From Branchiostoma floridae (Eukaryota > Chordata > Leptocardii > Amphioxiformes > Branchiostomatidae): a stretch of DNA of 64,000 bases. The stretch lies in contig NC_049984.1 of the NCBI RefSeq assembly GCF_000003815.2, positions 25,677,330 to 25,741,329 on the forward strand, read 5' to 3'. The position numbers and the translations under genes were made by a program. Of the stretch, positions 1 through 11,085 are shown piece after piece; position 1 is the stretch's first letter, and every line of letters begins with the position of its first letter. The notes below the pieces were generated by a model, which searched no databases, was not told the DNA's origin, and saw only the letters and a list, made by a program, of their open reading frames with translations.

Positions 1-943
1 CATTCCATCTTCATGATGGACGGCTGAAAACATCCGAATGGCAAAGGTTCAAGAAGGATTTGCCCTGTTTGACCGTGGGGGAAACAACTGGCGCACACAG
101 CGACAGACAGGAAGCAAGCCAGTAAGAAACAAAGTCTCAAAGTGGGTCAGTGACGCCTACATGTGTTTCCTGAAGCATGGTAGGTAAGCCAAAATGATTG
201 AAGGGCTACAAATACTATGCCAGCAATGGGTACGGGAACATCAAGACAGATAAAGAGTCATCCCTGCTCAAGACCTGGTAGAACAATCGGCCTGCATCAA
301 GTGACAAGAGAGGTTGCAGAAGAGCAGTTTGAGGCATTCGTTTACCCGCAGAAAGATGGCACAGTTTACAGCGTCACCAGAAAACGTAGGAGTAAAGTAC
401 AATGAGTTGGTGTCACACTACCGACCCCTGAGAAGGCGCACAGGCTGATATGGAATAGGTTTTTCAATGGAAATTAAAGGGGGGAAAGGGCAATAATATG
501 CCTTTGAATTTGCATCTGGAACACGTTAACTTTCTGTAGTCATTTCCTCATACGGTGGCAGCCCATGGTAACAAAAGGCAGCCAGCCTTCTCCAGTCCAC
601 ACCGTGGGCGGCTATGTGAGCCGACAGAAGACCCCATTCAAGCCGCTGAGGGGGAAGGAGACCTAACTGTAACCTTCCCGTGGTACAGGGACGACAATTC
701 CTTCCATGGTTCTGAGCAAGGGGAAGATTACAGACATTCAGTAACTGGGCAATTCAATTGGTACTGCTTATATGGCCGACTACACGAGTCAAATACTTAA
801 TAGAGACCGGAGATTTTGAGAAGATTGACATCTGTGCCTGAGATTGTAAAGTTTGGTGCACATGTACTTCCTCATGAAATTGTTTTTAGTGGAGTTTTGT
901 TATACTATCAATGTACGATATTTTTTTCTGTTACATTCTACAG
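1..943 (+). other. Low-content region with short open stretches
   Basis: No recognised gene. Near 115-180 one plus frame is open and reads like a short exon (RNKVSKWVSDAYMCF). Open pieces at 217-405 and 555-800 have no recognisable domain. They could be diverged exons of the transposon-like locus that follows on the same strand, but nothing proves it. Confidence 0.3.
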
Positions 944-1045
944 GGAAGACGCAGGGATCTCCTTGCAGCAGACCTGCTGCCTTCTAGAGAGGATCTGGAC
1001 AGCCGAAAAGGCAGATTGGCCATGCATGTGAAGAACCTGTTGCAC
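944..1045 (+). CDS. Putative internal exon, unknown protein
   Basis: Thirty-four codons (GRRRDLLAADLLPS...KNLLH) lie between a good acceptor (pyrimidine-rich tract then TTCTACAG at 936-943) and a good donor (CAC|GTAAGC at 1045/1046). The exon starts and ends in phase 0 and is rich in basic and leucine residues, probably helical. No family was recognised. A 177-bp gap begins 17 bases downstream, so the next exon may be hidden. The call rests on the splice signals and open frame only. Confidence 0.4.
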
Positions 1046-1062
1046 GTAAGCAGTTCACCAGA

Positions 1063-1239
1063 NNNNNNNNNNNNNNNNNNNNNNNNNNNNNNNNNNNNNN
1101 NNNNNNNNNNNNNNNNNNNNNNNNNNNNNNNNNNNNNNNNNNNNNNNNNNNNNNNNNNNNNNNNNNNNNNNNNNNNNNNNNNNNNNNNNNNNNNNNNNNN
1201 NNNNNNNNNNNNNNNNNNNNNNNNNNNNNNNNNNNNNNN
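1063..1239. other. Assembly gap (177 N)
   Basis: Run of N. Open frames that cross it are artefacts. Confidence 0.99.
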
Positions 1240-1600
1240 GCTTCACAAATCGAAGACGTGCTTACTTTAGATGGGTAGAAAAACGATCAAAACACACGGA
1301 CGGGTGTGCTCAGATTTAACACACATCAAAATCGACAAACGCTTGGTTCGAGAAGTATGTTGTTAAAATAATTTGCACATGGACACACTGTTGCAGATCT
1401 TGTTCAACATAGCCATCCCGATACTTGCCTCATCTGGGGGAATAGACCCCTTTACTATTGTTTTGTTTTGGTACTTTTTAATTGCCGCTCATTTGTTAAA
1501 ATTCTTGCTTTAGCTCTACGCTGTGGACCTTGTAAATTATGTAATATCTAGTTGCCCATACCTCTCAGGTTTCATTTTGTGAATCTTAATAACAAAAGCC

Positions 1601-1770
1601 TGGGATCTTCTGGAGTGGCCATTGCAGTCTTCATGCTTGAACCCAATTGAAAATTTCTGGTGAGTGCTGCACACAGTCTTAGAAACAACGAGGACCTGGA
1701 TATGAATGACGTGACTATTGCATAAATGGGTCCAACAAATGTCTTGTGGGAAATAATGTCACCCCTGCGC
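1601..1770 (+). mobile_element. Tc1/mariner transposase relic
   Basis: Codons 1601-1660 read as the hallmark block of Tc1/mariner transposases around the third catalytic acid: W-P-x-Q-S then LNPIENFW, whose usual form is WPxQSPDLNPIENLW. The catalytic E is kept, but the conserved Pro-Asp before LNP has become Ser-Cys. Downstream, weak similarity continues in another frame with an in-frame stop. No N-terminal half or terminal inverted repeats were seen, so this is a dead fragment. The family call is firm because of the motif; the edges are approximate. Confidence 0.65.
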
Positions 1771-1771
1771 A

Positions 1772-2209
1772 TTGCTCGGTGCGTGTTTGGCACTGGAAAA
1801 CAATGATACAGATAGTGACAGTGATGATCTAGATGAGCTGAATTCTTCAGATAACGGATCGGATGGTGAGTCAGATAATGACGAATGCCCTTCAACTGCT
1901 GTAACCGAGTTGCCAGCTGACAATGTCGAAAGTGAATCTGAAGTGGATCTGAAGGAAAGTTTTGAGCATTCGTTTAAGAAGGTAAAGCTTCTGACTGCCA
2001 AGAAACTCGTGCATAGCATATACCTCTGGATTCAAACCAAGACACACACATCAACCGCAGGTCCACAAAGTATGCAGGTGATTGAACAGAGTCCTGACAA
2101 ACCGAAATACGGCAGACTATCTGATATTGAGCGATGCATTCTCAAGAAATCCTTTAAAAACACGACGACTTGTCGGCAAAAGACATGCTTTGCACATACA
2201 ATGAATTAA
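1772..2209 (+). pseudogene. Acidic open frame, unknown
   Basis: A 145-codon open frame. Its first third is very acidic (DTDSDSDDLDELNSSDNG and similar), followed by a neutral or basic part (SFKKVKLLTAKKL, then DKPKYGRLSDIERCILKKSF). Acidic spacers of this type are common in transposon-encoded proteins, and a Mutator-like fragment follows 70 bp downstream on the same strand, so it may be the N-terminal part of that relic. No domain is recognised. The first ATG lies just past the Tc1 relic and need not be the true start. Confidence 0.3.
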
Positions 2210-2281
2210 TTCAATCTATAGGAGAGGTAGCTAATCGTTTGAGAATCAAAAACCTCTCTTTGTCAAAGGTTCCTACTTTTC

Positions 2282-2449
2282 TTGCAAAAAAGAAGTGTGA
2301 AGTGCGTCTTCGAGGGTAAGTCTCACGAGAAAGGTTGCGGCTGCATCACAGATGCGTTTATCCGGCAGGGAAGGATAAATTTCTTCTGTTGCGTTGCACG
2401 AGCAGGTAAAGATCCTGACGCACTGAAAGACATGTTGCTGGCATTGGGA
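2282..2449 (+). pseudogene. Mutator-like transposase fragment
   Basis: Fifty-six codons match residues 475-526 of the intact Mutator-like gene at 38.6-41.6 kb. Shared anchors are the double-Cys GCGC, DAFIRQGRINFFCC and the following KDP.AL...LL.LG, at roughly two thirds identity by eye. This is the Cys-rich insertion between the second Asp and the Glu of the catalytic triad. Sequence on both sides is not recognisable as the rest of the domain: neither DGTW nor DGDS occurs in the vicinity. It is a truncated, decayed paralogue in plus orientation. Confidence 0.75.
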
Positions 2450-3008
2450 AGTACAAATAGGGGGATTTCCCCCTTTTCGTACTTCATTTGGCTTGATTTT
2501 TTGTGTCTTAACTTTGTCAGATTTTCAGCTCAAGTTGCAGGAGAAGGCTTCAAAATGTACTTGAGAAGGGTAAAATGCAACAGCTACAGAGAGGTGGGGG
2601 ATCCCACCCCTATCCGGGCCACTAATACTTAAAATCATTACGTCACAGCCTAGATTCAGCAGCAACAGCTGGCTCTTTGCTCTGATGCACGTGGACACAT
2701 TCGACGCCAGGGCGCGTAAGCTAACGCACTCATTTGCGACTCGGCTCCTGAGAACGACATTATCAGAGTCCTGATTCCGATGTTATTACAACAAGTTCGT
2801 TCTGGAAGATCTACCGTCAAGTACACAGACCACGTGCAAGAGTTACAGTGTAAATTGCCTTTTGATTCTATGTACTTGATACTTGTTCTTTTAAATGTAT
2901 CATCTATATGTAATTGTTTGTCCTTATGTTATGGGCCTGGGTGCCTGAAAATAAACTATTGAGAATAATATACATTATTGTATACCGATAACTATAACTG
3001 TTTTACAG
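2450..3008 (+). other. No supported gene
   Basis: Short open frames only, for example 2780-2962. It may hold intronic or decayed sequence between the Mutator-like fragment and the next exon. Confidence 0.4.
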
Positions 3009-3164
3009 CTGGGAAGATCAGAGGTAGAGAAGAATACTAAATACCTATTTCATCAAAGAAAAGCTGAATCTGCAGACAATATTTTCAAGGCTCTACAATG
3101 GCATGGGTATGCAGTCAGACGACGCGAAGTCCGCCAGTTGAGAAAAGATATATTCTGTCAGCAA
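3009..3164 (+). CDS. Putative exon upstream of OTU domain
   Basis: Fifty-two phase-0 codons between acceptor TTTTACAG (3001-3008) and donor CAA|GTAAAA (3164/3165). The peptide is helical and charged (SEVEKNTKYLFHQRKAES, then WHGYAVRRREVRQLRKD), compatible with a helix-turn-helix-like segment, though no family is assigned. It precedes the OTU-type exon on the same strand. The phase does not match the simplest acceptor of the next exon, so the join is unproved. Confidence 0.4.
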
Positions 3165-3264
3165 GTAAAATGAGACCAAATTATATACTCCAAGTTAAGA
3201 TGCCTTCAAAGTAAATGTTCACTGCCACTACAGTCCATCACTACAGTTTCTTTAATTGCTGCAG

Positions 3265-3630
3265 ACTGGTGCTAGCTAGGACCGAGGATCGACTCCAGAA
3301 AGGTGCAGCGACAGAGAAGCTTTTGCTACAGACCTATGAGGTCCAGCTGCCAGGACGCACGTTCTTTGGCCCAGAATCCCCGCCCGGCAAAGGAGATGCT
3401 ATCTCCAGCGGCATCCTAAGGAGGATAGACCCTCAGCGCTTGAAAAACTACACGCCACTGCACACTATGGGGGACGGAAATTGTTGTTACAGAGCGGTGT
3501 CCCGCGCGCTGTTTGGACACGAGAGTCACCACTTATTAATCCATCTGCTTGCTGCCATTGGGATGATCGAACATCCTGACTACTTACAAGCATTGCATGG
3601 CCATGGATGGGCAACCTCATGCTCAAGTTG
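3265..3630 (+). pseudogene. OTU-type cysteine protease, first half
   Basis: After acceptor CTGCAG (3259-3264) the frame reads L-x-T-M-GDGNCCYRAVSRALFG near 3458-3517. This is the OTU catalytic block: Asp of GDGN and the first Cys, followed by the helix (HESHHLLIHLLAA). OTU proteases are papain-like deubiquitinase folds; OTU domains like this one occur in several transposon protein families and in vertnin-like proteins. The frame closes at 3631 without a clear donor. The second half with the catalytic His sits at 3759. Both catalytic halves survive, but the junction between them looks lost. Whether it is a host gene or transposon cargo is unknown. Confidence 0.65.
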
Positions 3631-3758
3631 ATTATAATATTCTAATATCGTCTGTCCTGGCAATATCTTGTAAAATAGCATGGGTATATCATGAGCACTT
3701 TTAAGCAGTGCACTGGACATTTGCATCCACACTTGGTGTCCATGCAAAGGTATTACAG

Positions 3759-3937
3759 ACTTCTATAGGAAGCTTGTGCTGTCAGAATATGAAATGACCA
3801 TCCGTGGACGCAACAAATGCAATGATGAGAAACCAATCCACATCATGTTCAGTCATACATACATTCCAACAAACTTTGATAACTTCACGCCGAACCATTT
3901 TGTCTGCCTTCACAAACATTTAAAGGACAGAAGCTGA
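3759..3937 (+). pseudogene. OTU-type cysteine protease, second half
   Basis: After acceptor GTATTACAG (to 3758) the frame gives FYRKLVLSEYEM, then the strand P.HIMFSHT and FTPNHFVCLH. NHFV carries the catalytic His and matches the end of OTU domains (x-P-NHFVPL). The last codon is TGA at 3935-3937. With the 3265-3630 block this makes a complete but split OTU core. The acceptor needs a donor of matching phase that I cannot find after 3630, so the gene is probably inactive or the intervening sequence is rearranged. Confidence 0.65.
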
Positions 3938-3997
3938 CACAGACTTAGATGCTAGCAGGCTTCAACTGACAAGCTAGTTTGGTCATCTCCTCAACAG

Positions 3998-4117
3998 TAT
4001 TCTGGCAATGAAGACCTCAGTGAAGATGAATGGCCATCTCTTCCATCTAGACGAGATGGGTCTCTACTGGTTCCTCGTACAACGACACTGCAAACCAATG
4101 GACAGTAGTGCCTACAG
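3998..4117 (+). pseudogene. Putative exon after OTU core
   Basis: Forty codons, phase 0 to 0, between CTCAACAG and CAG|GTAAAA. The peptide is acidic then basic (YSGNEDLSEDEWPSLPSRR). A TAG codon sits three codons before the donor, so this copy would truncate the protein. Part of the segment (CCTCAGTGAAGA...AATGGCC) is duplicated near 4790-4815. Confidence 0.4.
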
Positions 4118-4245
4118 GTAAAACAATTTCGAATACATAATACCGTTAAGTTGTTTTTTCCAGTACCAAACAAGCAAAGAGTCTATTAGAAAGTTCCTGA
4201 CAATAGTAATAAAAATCAATGTCTTCGTGTCAACTTCCTATCTAG

Positions 4246-4371
4246 ACCGAGGTGAAAAACAAGGTGGACAACCCAAAGAGGTCACTGAAACAGCAGCGTG
4301 AAAAGGATCCCCCCACTGATGAACAGCTGGCTCCCAAACAGCACACCAATGCACAGGGAGAATGCACAAAG
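4246..4371 (+). CDS. Duplicated exon, copy 1
   Basis: Forty-two codons, phase 0 at both ends, between CTATCTAG and AAG|GTAAAC. The peptide is hydrophilic (TEVKNKVDNPKRS...PPTDEQ...GECTK), no domain. A near-identical exon with the same splice sites lies 639 bp downstream at 4885-5010. Confidence 0.5.
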
Positions 4372-4884
4372 GTAAACTTTTCTGCTTCTATTATCCTACT
4401 CTCGTTGAATGTGGTATCTGAAGTGTTCACCAGTAGAATTAGATCCTGCGATAGTAAGGACATGTTGACAAACATAATGGAACATAAAAATGTAATAATC
4501 AAATATTAGTAATAATTAAGAATTAATAACAATCGGATAGAAAAGATTAAATATAAAACCTGGACTTTGCCCACTGATGTGGTCAACTGACATGGGAAAA
4601 CCCCATAGGAACATCAGTTGGAACAACAGATGTAAAGTGAAAAGGTACATTTAGTGGGTCATAATAGTAACGTATTACTTGTAGGACGTTGTTGGATACA
4701 AGCAAGGGGCCAGAAAATTTGGTATTAAGCAACAATACAGACAGGCAGCTGAAGTAAATAGTAGGGAAGTGCTATGGGACGGCAAGGGAACACCTCAGTG
4801 AAGAGAAATGGCCTGATGTCTTCCTGACAAGAGTCCATAAATAGTCATGTCTTTCACAGTCTTTGTTGTCAACTCCCTATCTAG

Positions 4885-5010
4885 ACCGAGGTAAAAAACA
4901 AGGTGGACAACCCAAAGAGGTCACCGAAACGGCAGCGTGAAAAGGATCCCCCCACTGATGAACAGCTGACTCCCAAACAGCACACCAATGCACAGGGAGA
5001 ATGCACAAAG
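4885..5010 (+). CDS. Duplicated exon, copy 2
   Basis: Second copy of the 42-codon exon at 4246-4371, with the same acceptor context (TCTAG|ACCGAG), the same length and the same donor (AAG|GTAAAC). Differences are few and mostly third-position or conservative (S to P, Q to R, A to T). The flanking introns are also similar for about 80 bases on the right, so the duplication is genomic and includes the intron. Both copies keep phase 0, so either or both could be spliced in. Confidence 0.5.
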
Positions 5011-5269
5011 GTAAACTTTTCTGCTTCAATCATCCTACTCTCTTTGAATGTGGCATCTGAAATCACCTGTAGAATTAGATGCTGCCAGAGTAAAGACAAC
5101 ATGGTGAGAAACGTAATGGAACATGTAGTTATAACATGTATTTGAGTTACTTAAGTGCACTGCGCTGCTGGATTCCTGGATTCCAAGTAAAAAGTATTCA
5201 GCAGTCTTGGGTACACCTAGGTAGCAGTCTTGTATGATCATCTTCTCCACCCAGAGAACATTAAGTTCT

Positions 5270-5420
5270 TCAAAGTCCATGCCAGTCCAGAAAACACTGA
5301 AAGTCAACCCGGTGGTCATGCATGCTGATGGAATAGCGCTGAAGCCATCCATTCAGTTTGATCCTGTGACAAAGACAACGTGGGCCTCACATTTTCCATA
5401 GATCTGCAATATGTTATTGC
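5270..5420 (+). pseudogene. Transposon-type protein fragment
   Basis: One plus frame reads LKVNPVVMHADGIALKPSIQFDPVT. HADG...LKP...FDP resembles a block I recall from uncharacterised metazoan transposon proteins that sit with OTU domains. It is bounded by stops in the same frame. The family is not named with confidence; it fits as a further exon of the same plus-strand locus. Confidence 0.3.
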
Positions 5421-5534
5421 AAGATGCAAAAGCCAAGAATGGTAAAATGTTTGACTTCGCCCCAATTTTTTTGGACCTCAGCAACCTTTCCCGCACTCGC
5501 CAGACTCGTACTTCAGTATTTTGCACAACAATAC

Positions 5535-5792
5535 ACTACTGCAAGGTAGAATCAAGAAACTGGAGGAGGAAAAAAGGTCACTGAAGTCCCAGCTGCTGGA
5601 GATGAGCAGCTTAAATTAAAGAGCCATGTGGGAACATGTCAATGCAGATTTGAACCATGAGATTGAAAGAATATCATACTCTAGAAGCCTCCTCTGTTCA
5701 AACATTCAGACTTTTCATGACATTCGCAACTTAAGTATAACAGCTGTGGAGTACTACGCAGAGAAAGATGGAGTCTACAGAATACAGCACTA
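5535..5792 (+). pseudogene. Coiled-coil and helical fragments
   Basis: Frame 1 gives a short coiled coil (RIKKLEEEKRSLKSQLLE) and stops at about 5617. A second frame gives a run from MWEHVNADLNHEIERISYS through RNLSITAVEYYAEKD to a stop near 5792. These look like the C-terminal part of the plus-strand OTU locus, with a frameshift or a missed intron between them. Confidence 0.35.
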
Positions 5793-6862
5793 ACAGATGA
5801 AGCATAGATGCGCTCATGTTTCTACACCAAATCCTCTCTGTCAATAGAGTCTTGACACATTTGATATCTATACGTTACATATTTGCAGCGGAAGAGAAGT
5901 CACGCGAAGGCATTTCAAGGTGTCATCGTTCAAAAACAAGGGCACCACGCGTATCTATGTACATTGATTATCCTTTCTTGACGAAGTATGTCAGTGTTTA
6001 TGTTAGGGTTATTTATGTTTCACAACATTGGGTATGTCCATTCCAAGAATACCGCTCGTTTGGCTGATGCTCGAAAGGACCGTGAGAGAAAGCGCAAGGC
6101 TAGGTAGGAAGAAAAGAAGTGCATCTAAAACTTTTCTCTGCAACGCAGGGAGAAAAAGAAGCTGAGGATGACGGCTTAAACTTATTGAGTGACGATACGA
6201 GCTGCAGAATCCACCGAGACGGAAGAAGCTGTGCTTCAAAACAGGAGGGCAGACGCTGCTAAGCAAAGGGAAATACCGACTCAGAATACAAGAACAAGCC
6301 TTAGAGAGGGAACTAGACAAGACATGTTTTCACCAGCACAGGCGGAGGGTGATTACTGAACGAGGGATCTCTCCAAAACATCCATGGGATTCTGGGTCCA
6401 ATTTTCGACCACAAGACCTACAGGGAAATCAAGATACGTATACTATTTATTTGCCCAAATAGAAAATTAAACATCTTAAAATTGCTATAGTTATATAATG
6501 TAAGTGTCAAAATCTATAAAAGATCCTTTTCTGGACCCAGAAATAGGATCTCTGTAACCTCACACATAGCCCTGAAGTAGTAGCGTACAGAATCGTTAGG
6601 ATGGCTGTGGAAATTCAGGATGCCACTAATACAAGAAAAATAGTTTCTCTGTCAATCAGGCGTGTATTCTACACCCCCGAGAAGTTAGATCTCTCCTCTG
6701 AAAAGGGGGTCCGAGTTATACCCTGGTTCTCCCATCACAAAGAGAAAACACTGGCCAGGATGTTCATCAAAAACGCAACCTTATATTCCAGCCAAGAAAT
6801 ACTGCACTGATCAAAGCAACATTTTGTACCTCTTTGCAGATTACTATACCATGCAGGAGCTA
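5793..6862 (+). other. Decayed coding-like sequence, unassigned
   Basis: Around 6045-6105 one plus frame reads ARLADARKDRERKRKAR, a basic helical stretch, then a stop. Near 6180-6330 charged open pieces (ESTETEEAVLQNRRADAAK) recall the charged N-termini of some transposon helicase proteins, but too weakly for a call. A 69-codon open frame at 6601-6810 has no recognised domain. Confidence 0.25.
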
Positions 6863-6971
6863 NNNNNNNNNNNNNNNNNNNNNNNNNNNNNNNNNNNNNN
6901 NNNNNNNNNNNNNNNNNNNNNNNNNNNNNNNNNNNNNNNNNNNNNNNNNNNNNNNNNNNNNNNNNNNNNNN
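6863..6971. other. Assembly gap (109 N)
   Basis: Run of N. Confidence 0.99.
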
Positions 6972-7189
6972 TTCCAGACATGTTGCAACAGATAGGGGGC
7001 TGGGTCGGCTGGTAGTTTACACTCGACATGAAGCAGCAGGTGATGACAATGATGTCTTCGAATGACCTTGTATAATGTTTTTGAGAAAGATAGAACTACA
7101 GTTTCGATGTCTCCTGGCCACGAATGCTGTCGTGTTGTAGCAGTGAGGACCTTAATTATTGTAATGTTATCTCCGGATGATCGTTCAGC

Positions 7190-7665
7190 AGTTACACAAA
7201 GTTTTGTGTTTAGACCATGTACTCAATTAGTTTGATTTGTTACTATCATATGATGATATACAGGTACACAAAAGTTTTGTGTTTAGACTCCGTAGCCAAT
7301 TATTTTTATTTGTTATTATCATAGGTTGAGTTCTACAGTTACACAAAGTTTTGTGTTTAGACCCTATACTCAATTAGCTTGATTTGTCATCATAGGATGA
7401 TAGTTCCATAGTAACACGAAAGTCCTGTGTCTAGACCCTATACTCATTTACTTAGATTTGTTATCATCATAGGATGATAGTTCCAGTTACACAAAAGTTC
7501 TGTGTCTAGCACCTATACTCAATTACTTAGATTTGTTATTATCATAGTAAGTTAGTTCCACAGTTACACAAAAGTTCTGTCTTTAGACCCTGTACTCAAT
7601 TAGATAGATTTGTTATCTTCATAGGATGACAGTACTACGTTACAACAGTTCTGTGTTCAGACCCA
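7190..7665. repeat. Minisatellite, about 72-bp unit
   Basis: About seven diverged tandem copies. Each contains TTACACAAAAGTT.TGTG, TTTAGACCCTATACTCAATTA and TTGTTATCATCATAGGATGA. Copies differ by small indels, which suggests an old array. No coding potential. Confidence 0.8.
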
Positions 7666-8924
7666 TAATATACAAGGTCAATTAGTTTGATTCCTTTCTG
7701 ACACATGTATGTGTATGTCTCATACCAGTGTATTGCTAACTTGTACTTTTATCTGAGTCCTCCCGTTGGTGTAGCAAACTCAGGGTTGCCATGTTGTTAC
7801 AAATTGCATTCTATTGATTGTATAAGGTATGAAAATTATCCTGATTTACAATGTTGCTAATATGAAAAAGTCCTCTCATGTGACGTGTGTTAGTTACCAT
7901 GACGACCACCAGGCGAGATGTCGAAGATTGTTTACCACGCATTCTTTGCAATTAGTATTGAGAAGCTTTCAATCATTAGAATACACTGGTATTCCCGCCA
8001 AAGAATTCAAGTGTGTCTGTTGTTCTTTTGTCTTAATTCTCTTAAGGTGGAGGTACCAGAAAGGTAGGCATAAATTGTTTTTCATGAAATGAAAAGTGGA
8101 CTTGGCCAGTTTAGAGAAAGAAGGGAAGAACTCTAGCGACCAGCATGGCCATCCCAAGTTGAGTTGAGAGTGAATAAAGTCGATCGCAAGTCAAGTTGAA
8201 CTTCGCCTTAGCCTCAATCATTTCAGACATCACAGCAGGGTCCAGGCCAAGTCCTGCCACCCTCACATCTGGCACTGCGGGCAGGACGAAAAAGTCGCTG
8301 AGAAACAAGAAAACACCATAGGATTACAAGTTCAAGGTGGACAGAAGAAAGGACAACGGAACCCCAAGGCGTGCTGGAGGGAAAAGACGCAGCGAAGCCT
8401 AATGGTCAAGACCGATTCGGACTGGAGATGGGTAGTAGTATTGTTGTTTGGGGAGCAGAACCACCTTGCACAGTCTTAGCCCGGTCCTAGTAAATGAATA
8501 GGTACTTTTGTAGACAAGTTGTATTCATGTTTAGGTAGCGTTTGTGTGTGATTTAGATTATGTGTTAGTATTGACATTGTGGTTTTAATGATATAGATTG
8601 GATGACGGGTAGATAGGATCTTTGAACCAGTACTGAAGGATAGCTCATATCGGTAGGCCTGAGCGGAGCACTGTTGATCGCGTTCACCTCGGGTAACGTG
8701 AGTGACGTTTTACTAGCCCTTGCTATTGCTGCACAACGCCGATACTACATCCTAGTGCAAGGACAGATAGTAAATTTTCTTGGTGCTTTCTTCCGCGTGA
8801 TCTGGTTCGCTCAGCCTTTCGAGTTAGAGGAGACAGGAAACAGGTTGGCCGAGAGGGGAACGTACTGTTTAAAATATATCTTGCGAAGGTCTGCACACAT
8901 TAGCAGGAAGTTTAACGGCATTGT
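7666..8924. other. No supported feature
   Basis: Only short open frames without recognisable domains on either strand (the longest are under 90 codons). Nothing else seen. Confidence 0.4.
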
Positions 8925-9325
8925 CTCTATGCCAGGCTGAAGTACCATCAGGAACAAGAGCAAAAGGAACGAAACATAATTTGTGGCCTTGACATCCAGC
9001 AAACTCATCTAACTTAGCTGAACAAGTCCCCACTGTACCAGAGGCACAGTCCCCGAAGTCTGGGTTTCCAAGAGGCTTGACAGCTGTAATATTTTAAGAC
9101 CTGACTAACGCACCCCGAGTGAACTGGATGTTTGGCCATTGCCAATAGTTTTGCTCTGTCACCTATATTTATATCTGGGTGTATGGAAGACACAGCTACT
9201 GTTCTCAACAAGGGGCAGGTAGTGTTGTCTCAGCATCCTGCTGTAGACACTGATGATTTCCACACTTCAGACACCACCAGTCTGCACCAGACCCATGTGC
9301 CATGCTGTACACCTCTAGGGACCTG
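8925..9325 (-). repeat. Dispersed repeat family, copy 1
   Basis: The reverse complement aligns over about 400 bases with 21826-22235 and, over a shorter part, with 44715-44885. Landmarks are the block GTCAAGCCTCTTGGAAACCC, then CAGACTTCGGGGACTGTGCC, then GTGACAGAGCAAAACTATTG. Divergence is moderate with indels. No coding frame is shared by the copies, so this is a non-coding dispersed repeat (a MITE or the 3' part of a retroelement); no clear termini were found. Confidence 0.75.
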
Positions 9326-11085
9326 TTGGAAAGAAACACATTGCACAACATTCAGGGATGAGATAGTATAACAAGATAGACGAAAAAGTTTGAAACATCT
9401 CAAGATGTTAACAGCTGTGACATGAGCCGGCAAGCATGGTTACTCCAAGAAACTTTCATCAAGATGGAAGCTCCTTGGCATACCACAGAGCAAACAACTG
9501 TGGGAATGACAAAGGGCAGAACGTACTACAAAGCTACGTACAAAGCTGTGAGTCATTTCATTTCAACCCATGCAAAATACCGCCTCAGCTACTAGTATCC
9601 TCCCATATACATCTACTCTACTGTTGGTCTTGCACTGACAAGACGCTTTACATAATCCAGTGAACACAAAGAGCCCGTGTGTGACCCGACCACGCCATCC
9701 CGGTCCTTTGTTCTCTGACAACACAACTCGGTGACAGAAACCAACCTTTACACTAAATTTCGCTCAAGAAAATAGAAGTATCGTCACCATATAGCCTAAA
9801 GATTCCACATAAAAATTAACAATAATTCTAATACACCGACATTGCAGAGAATGTCGGCAAAAAATATATTTTCCCTGCGGTTTTCACGCAACGCTAGAAA
9901 ATTCCCCCCACGTAAGGCCGCCATGACCCCCGTAAAAGAACGATTTTTTCTTCACCAGCAATATTTGTTTCCATTACTTCAAACTTCAAATGCCCTTAGT
10001 AACTACCGAACCAACTACAAGTTACCTGCGAAAATTTTGAAGCAATAAATAAGGGTAAAATACGATAACAAAGTCTGATCCCACATTTCCAACTTCACCT
10101 CACAATGGCTGCCCAGCACTGACTGAATCATGAATGCCACACAGAACAGAAGTACCTCTCTTGTATCAATGCGCGTAAACATCTGGAATATCGCTAACCG
10201 TCAAATGAAAGACTTACGTACAGCTAACATCGTCAAAGATTACAAACATTAAGATTAAACAATCTCAAATAAATCACGTAGTCAAATATACGAGACAAAT
10301 ATTCATTGAAGTGATTAAACGTTTCCTTTACAGTCGCACTATTTTCTGGCGGCGCTTGTGTATATTCCGTCAAGCCTCGGGAAGGGTATTATTCGGTGCA
10401 GGCTGGATGATGCCGTAAGAAGGGTAGGGAGGCTAACCTGGGGGTTTTCGAAGTACCGTTCTTTAAAAAAATGTTCTTTCAAAACACATAATGAGACAAA
10501 ACAAGAAGAACTAACTATCTACATAGAAGTATCTATCGAGTCAAAATAAAGGCACAAACAAACAAACAAACGAACTCGGCTTCTTTGTGATGACTTTATT
10601 GGAATGCCCTTTAATATGGCTTTGATCTTCCAGGGCTCAATAAAAGGACACATACAATTTTTACACGAAACAAATGCACATATAAGTGAACATTCGTACA
10701 TACTTAAAATTAAGAATTCAACCATTAGACCTGCGAACTGAGGTTAGTTCGTGGGTCAATCTCAATCTCAATTAAATACTCTTCTTTTCAACACAAAAAA
10801 ATGAGTGCATATATGAAAATGGCATACGGTACCGTACAATGGTTCAATATTGTCATTTTTATTAAAGTTGCATTTTTGTAACCTCGGGAGAGCTAGTACG
10901 TGGATCACTTTTACTAATCATCATACTTGAGTTCATCACAGTATGAAAATTAACAGGTGTGCAATAACATTTAGTTTTATTAACAAAGGCACATTTGAAG
11001 TGTTTTAACTCAAAACGGAATCAAATAAGATTGATAAACTCAATCACAAGTTTTTGATGCACAACCAAGAAATTTATTAAGTGTC
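9326..11085. other. No supported feature
   Basis: AT-rich intergenic sequence with short, unconvincing open frames. Nothing recognisable until the hammerhead-like motif at 11086. Confidence 0.4.
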
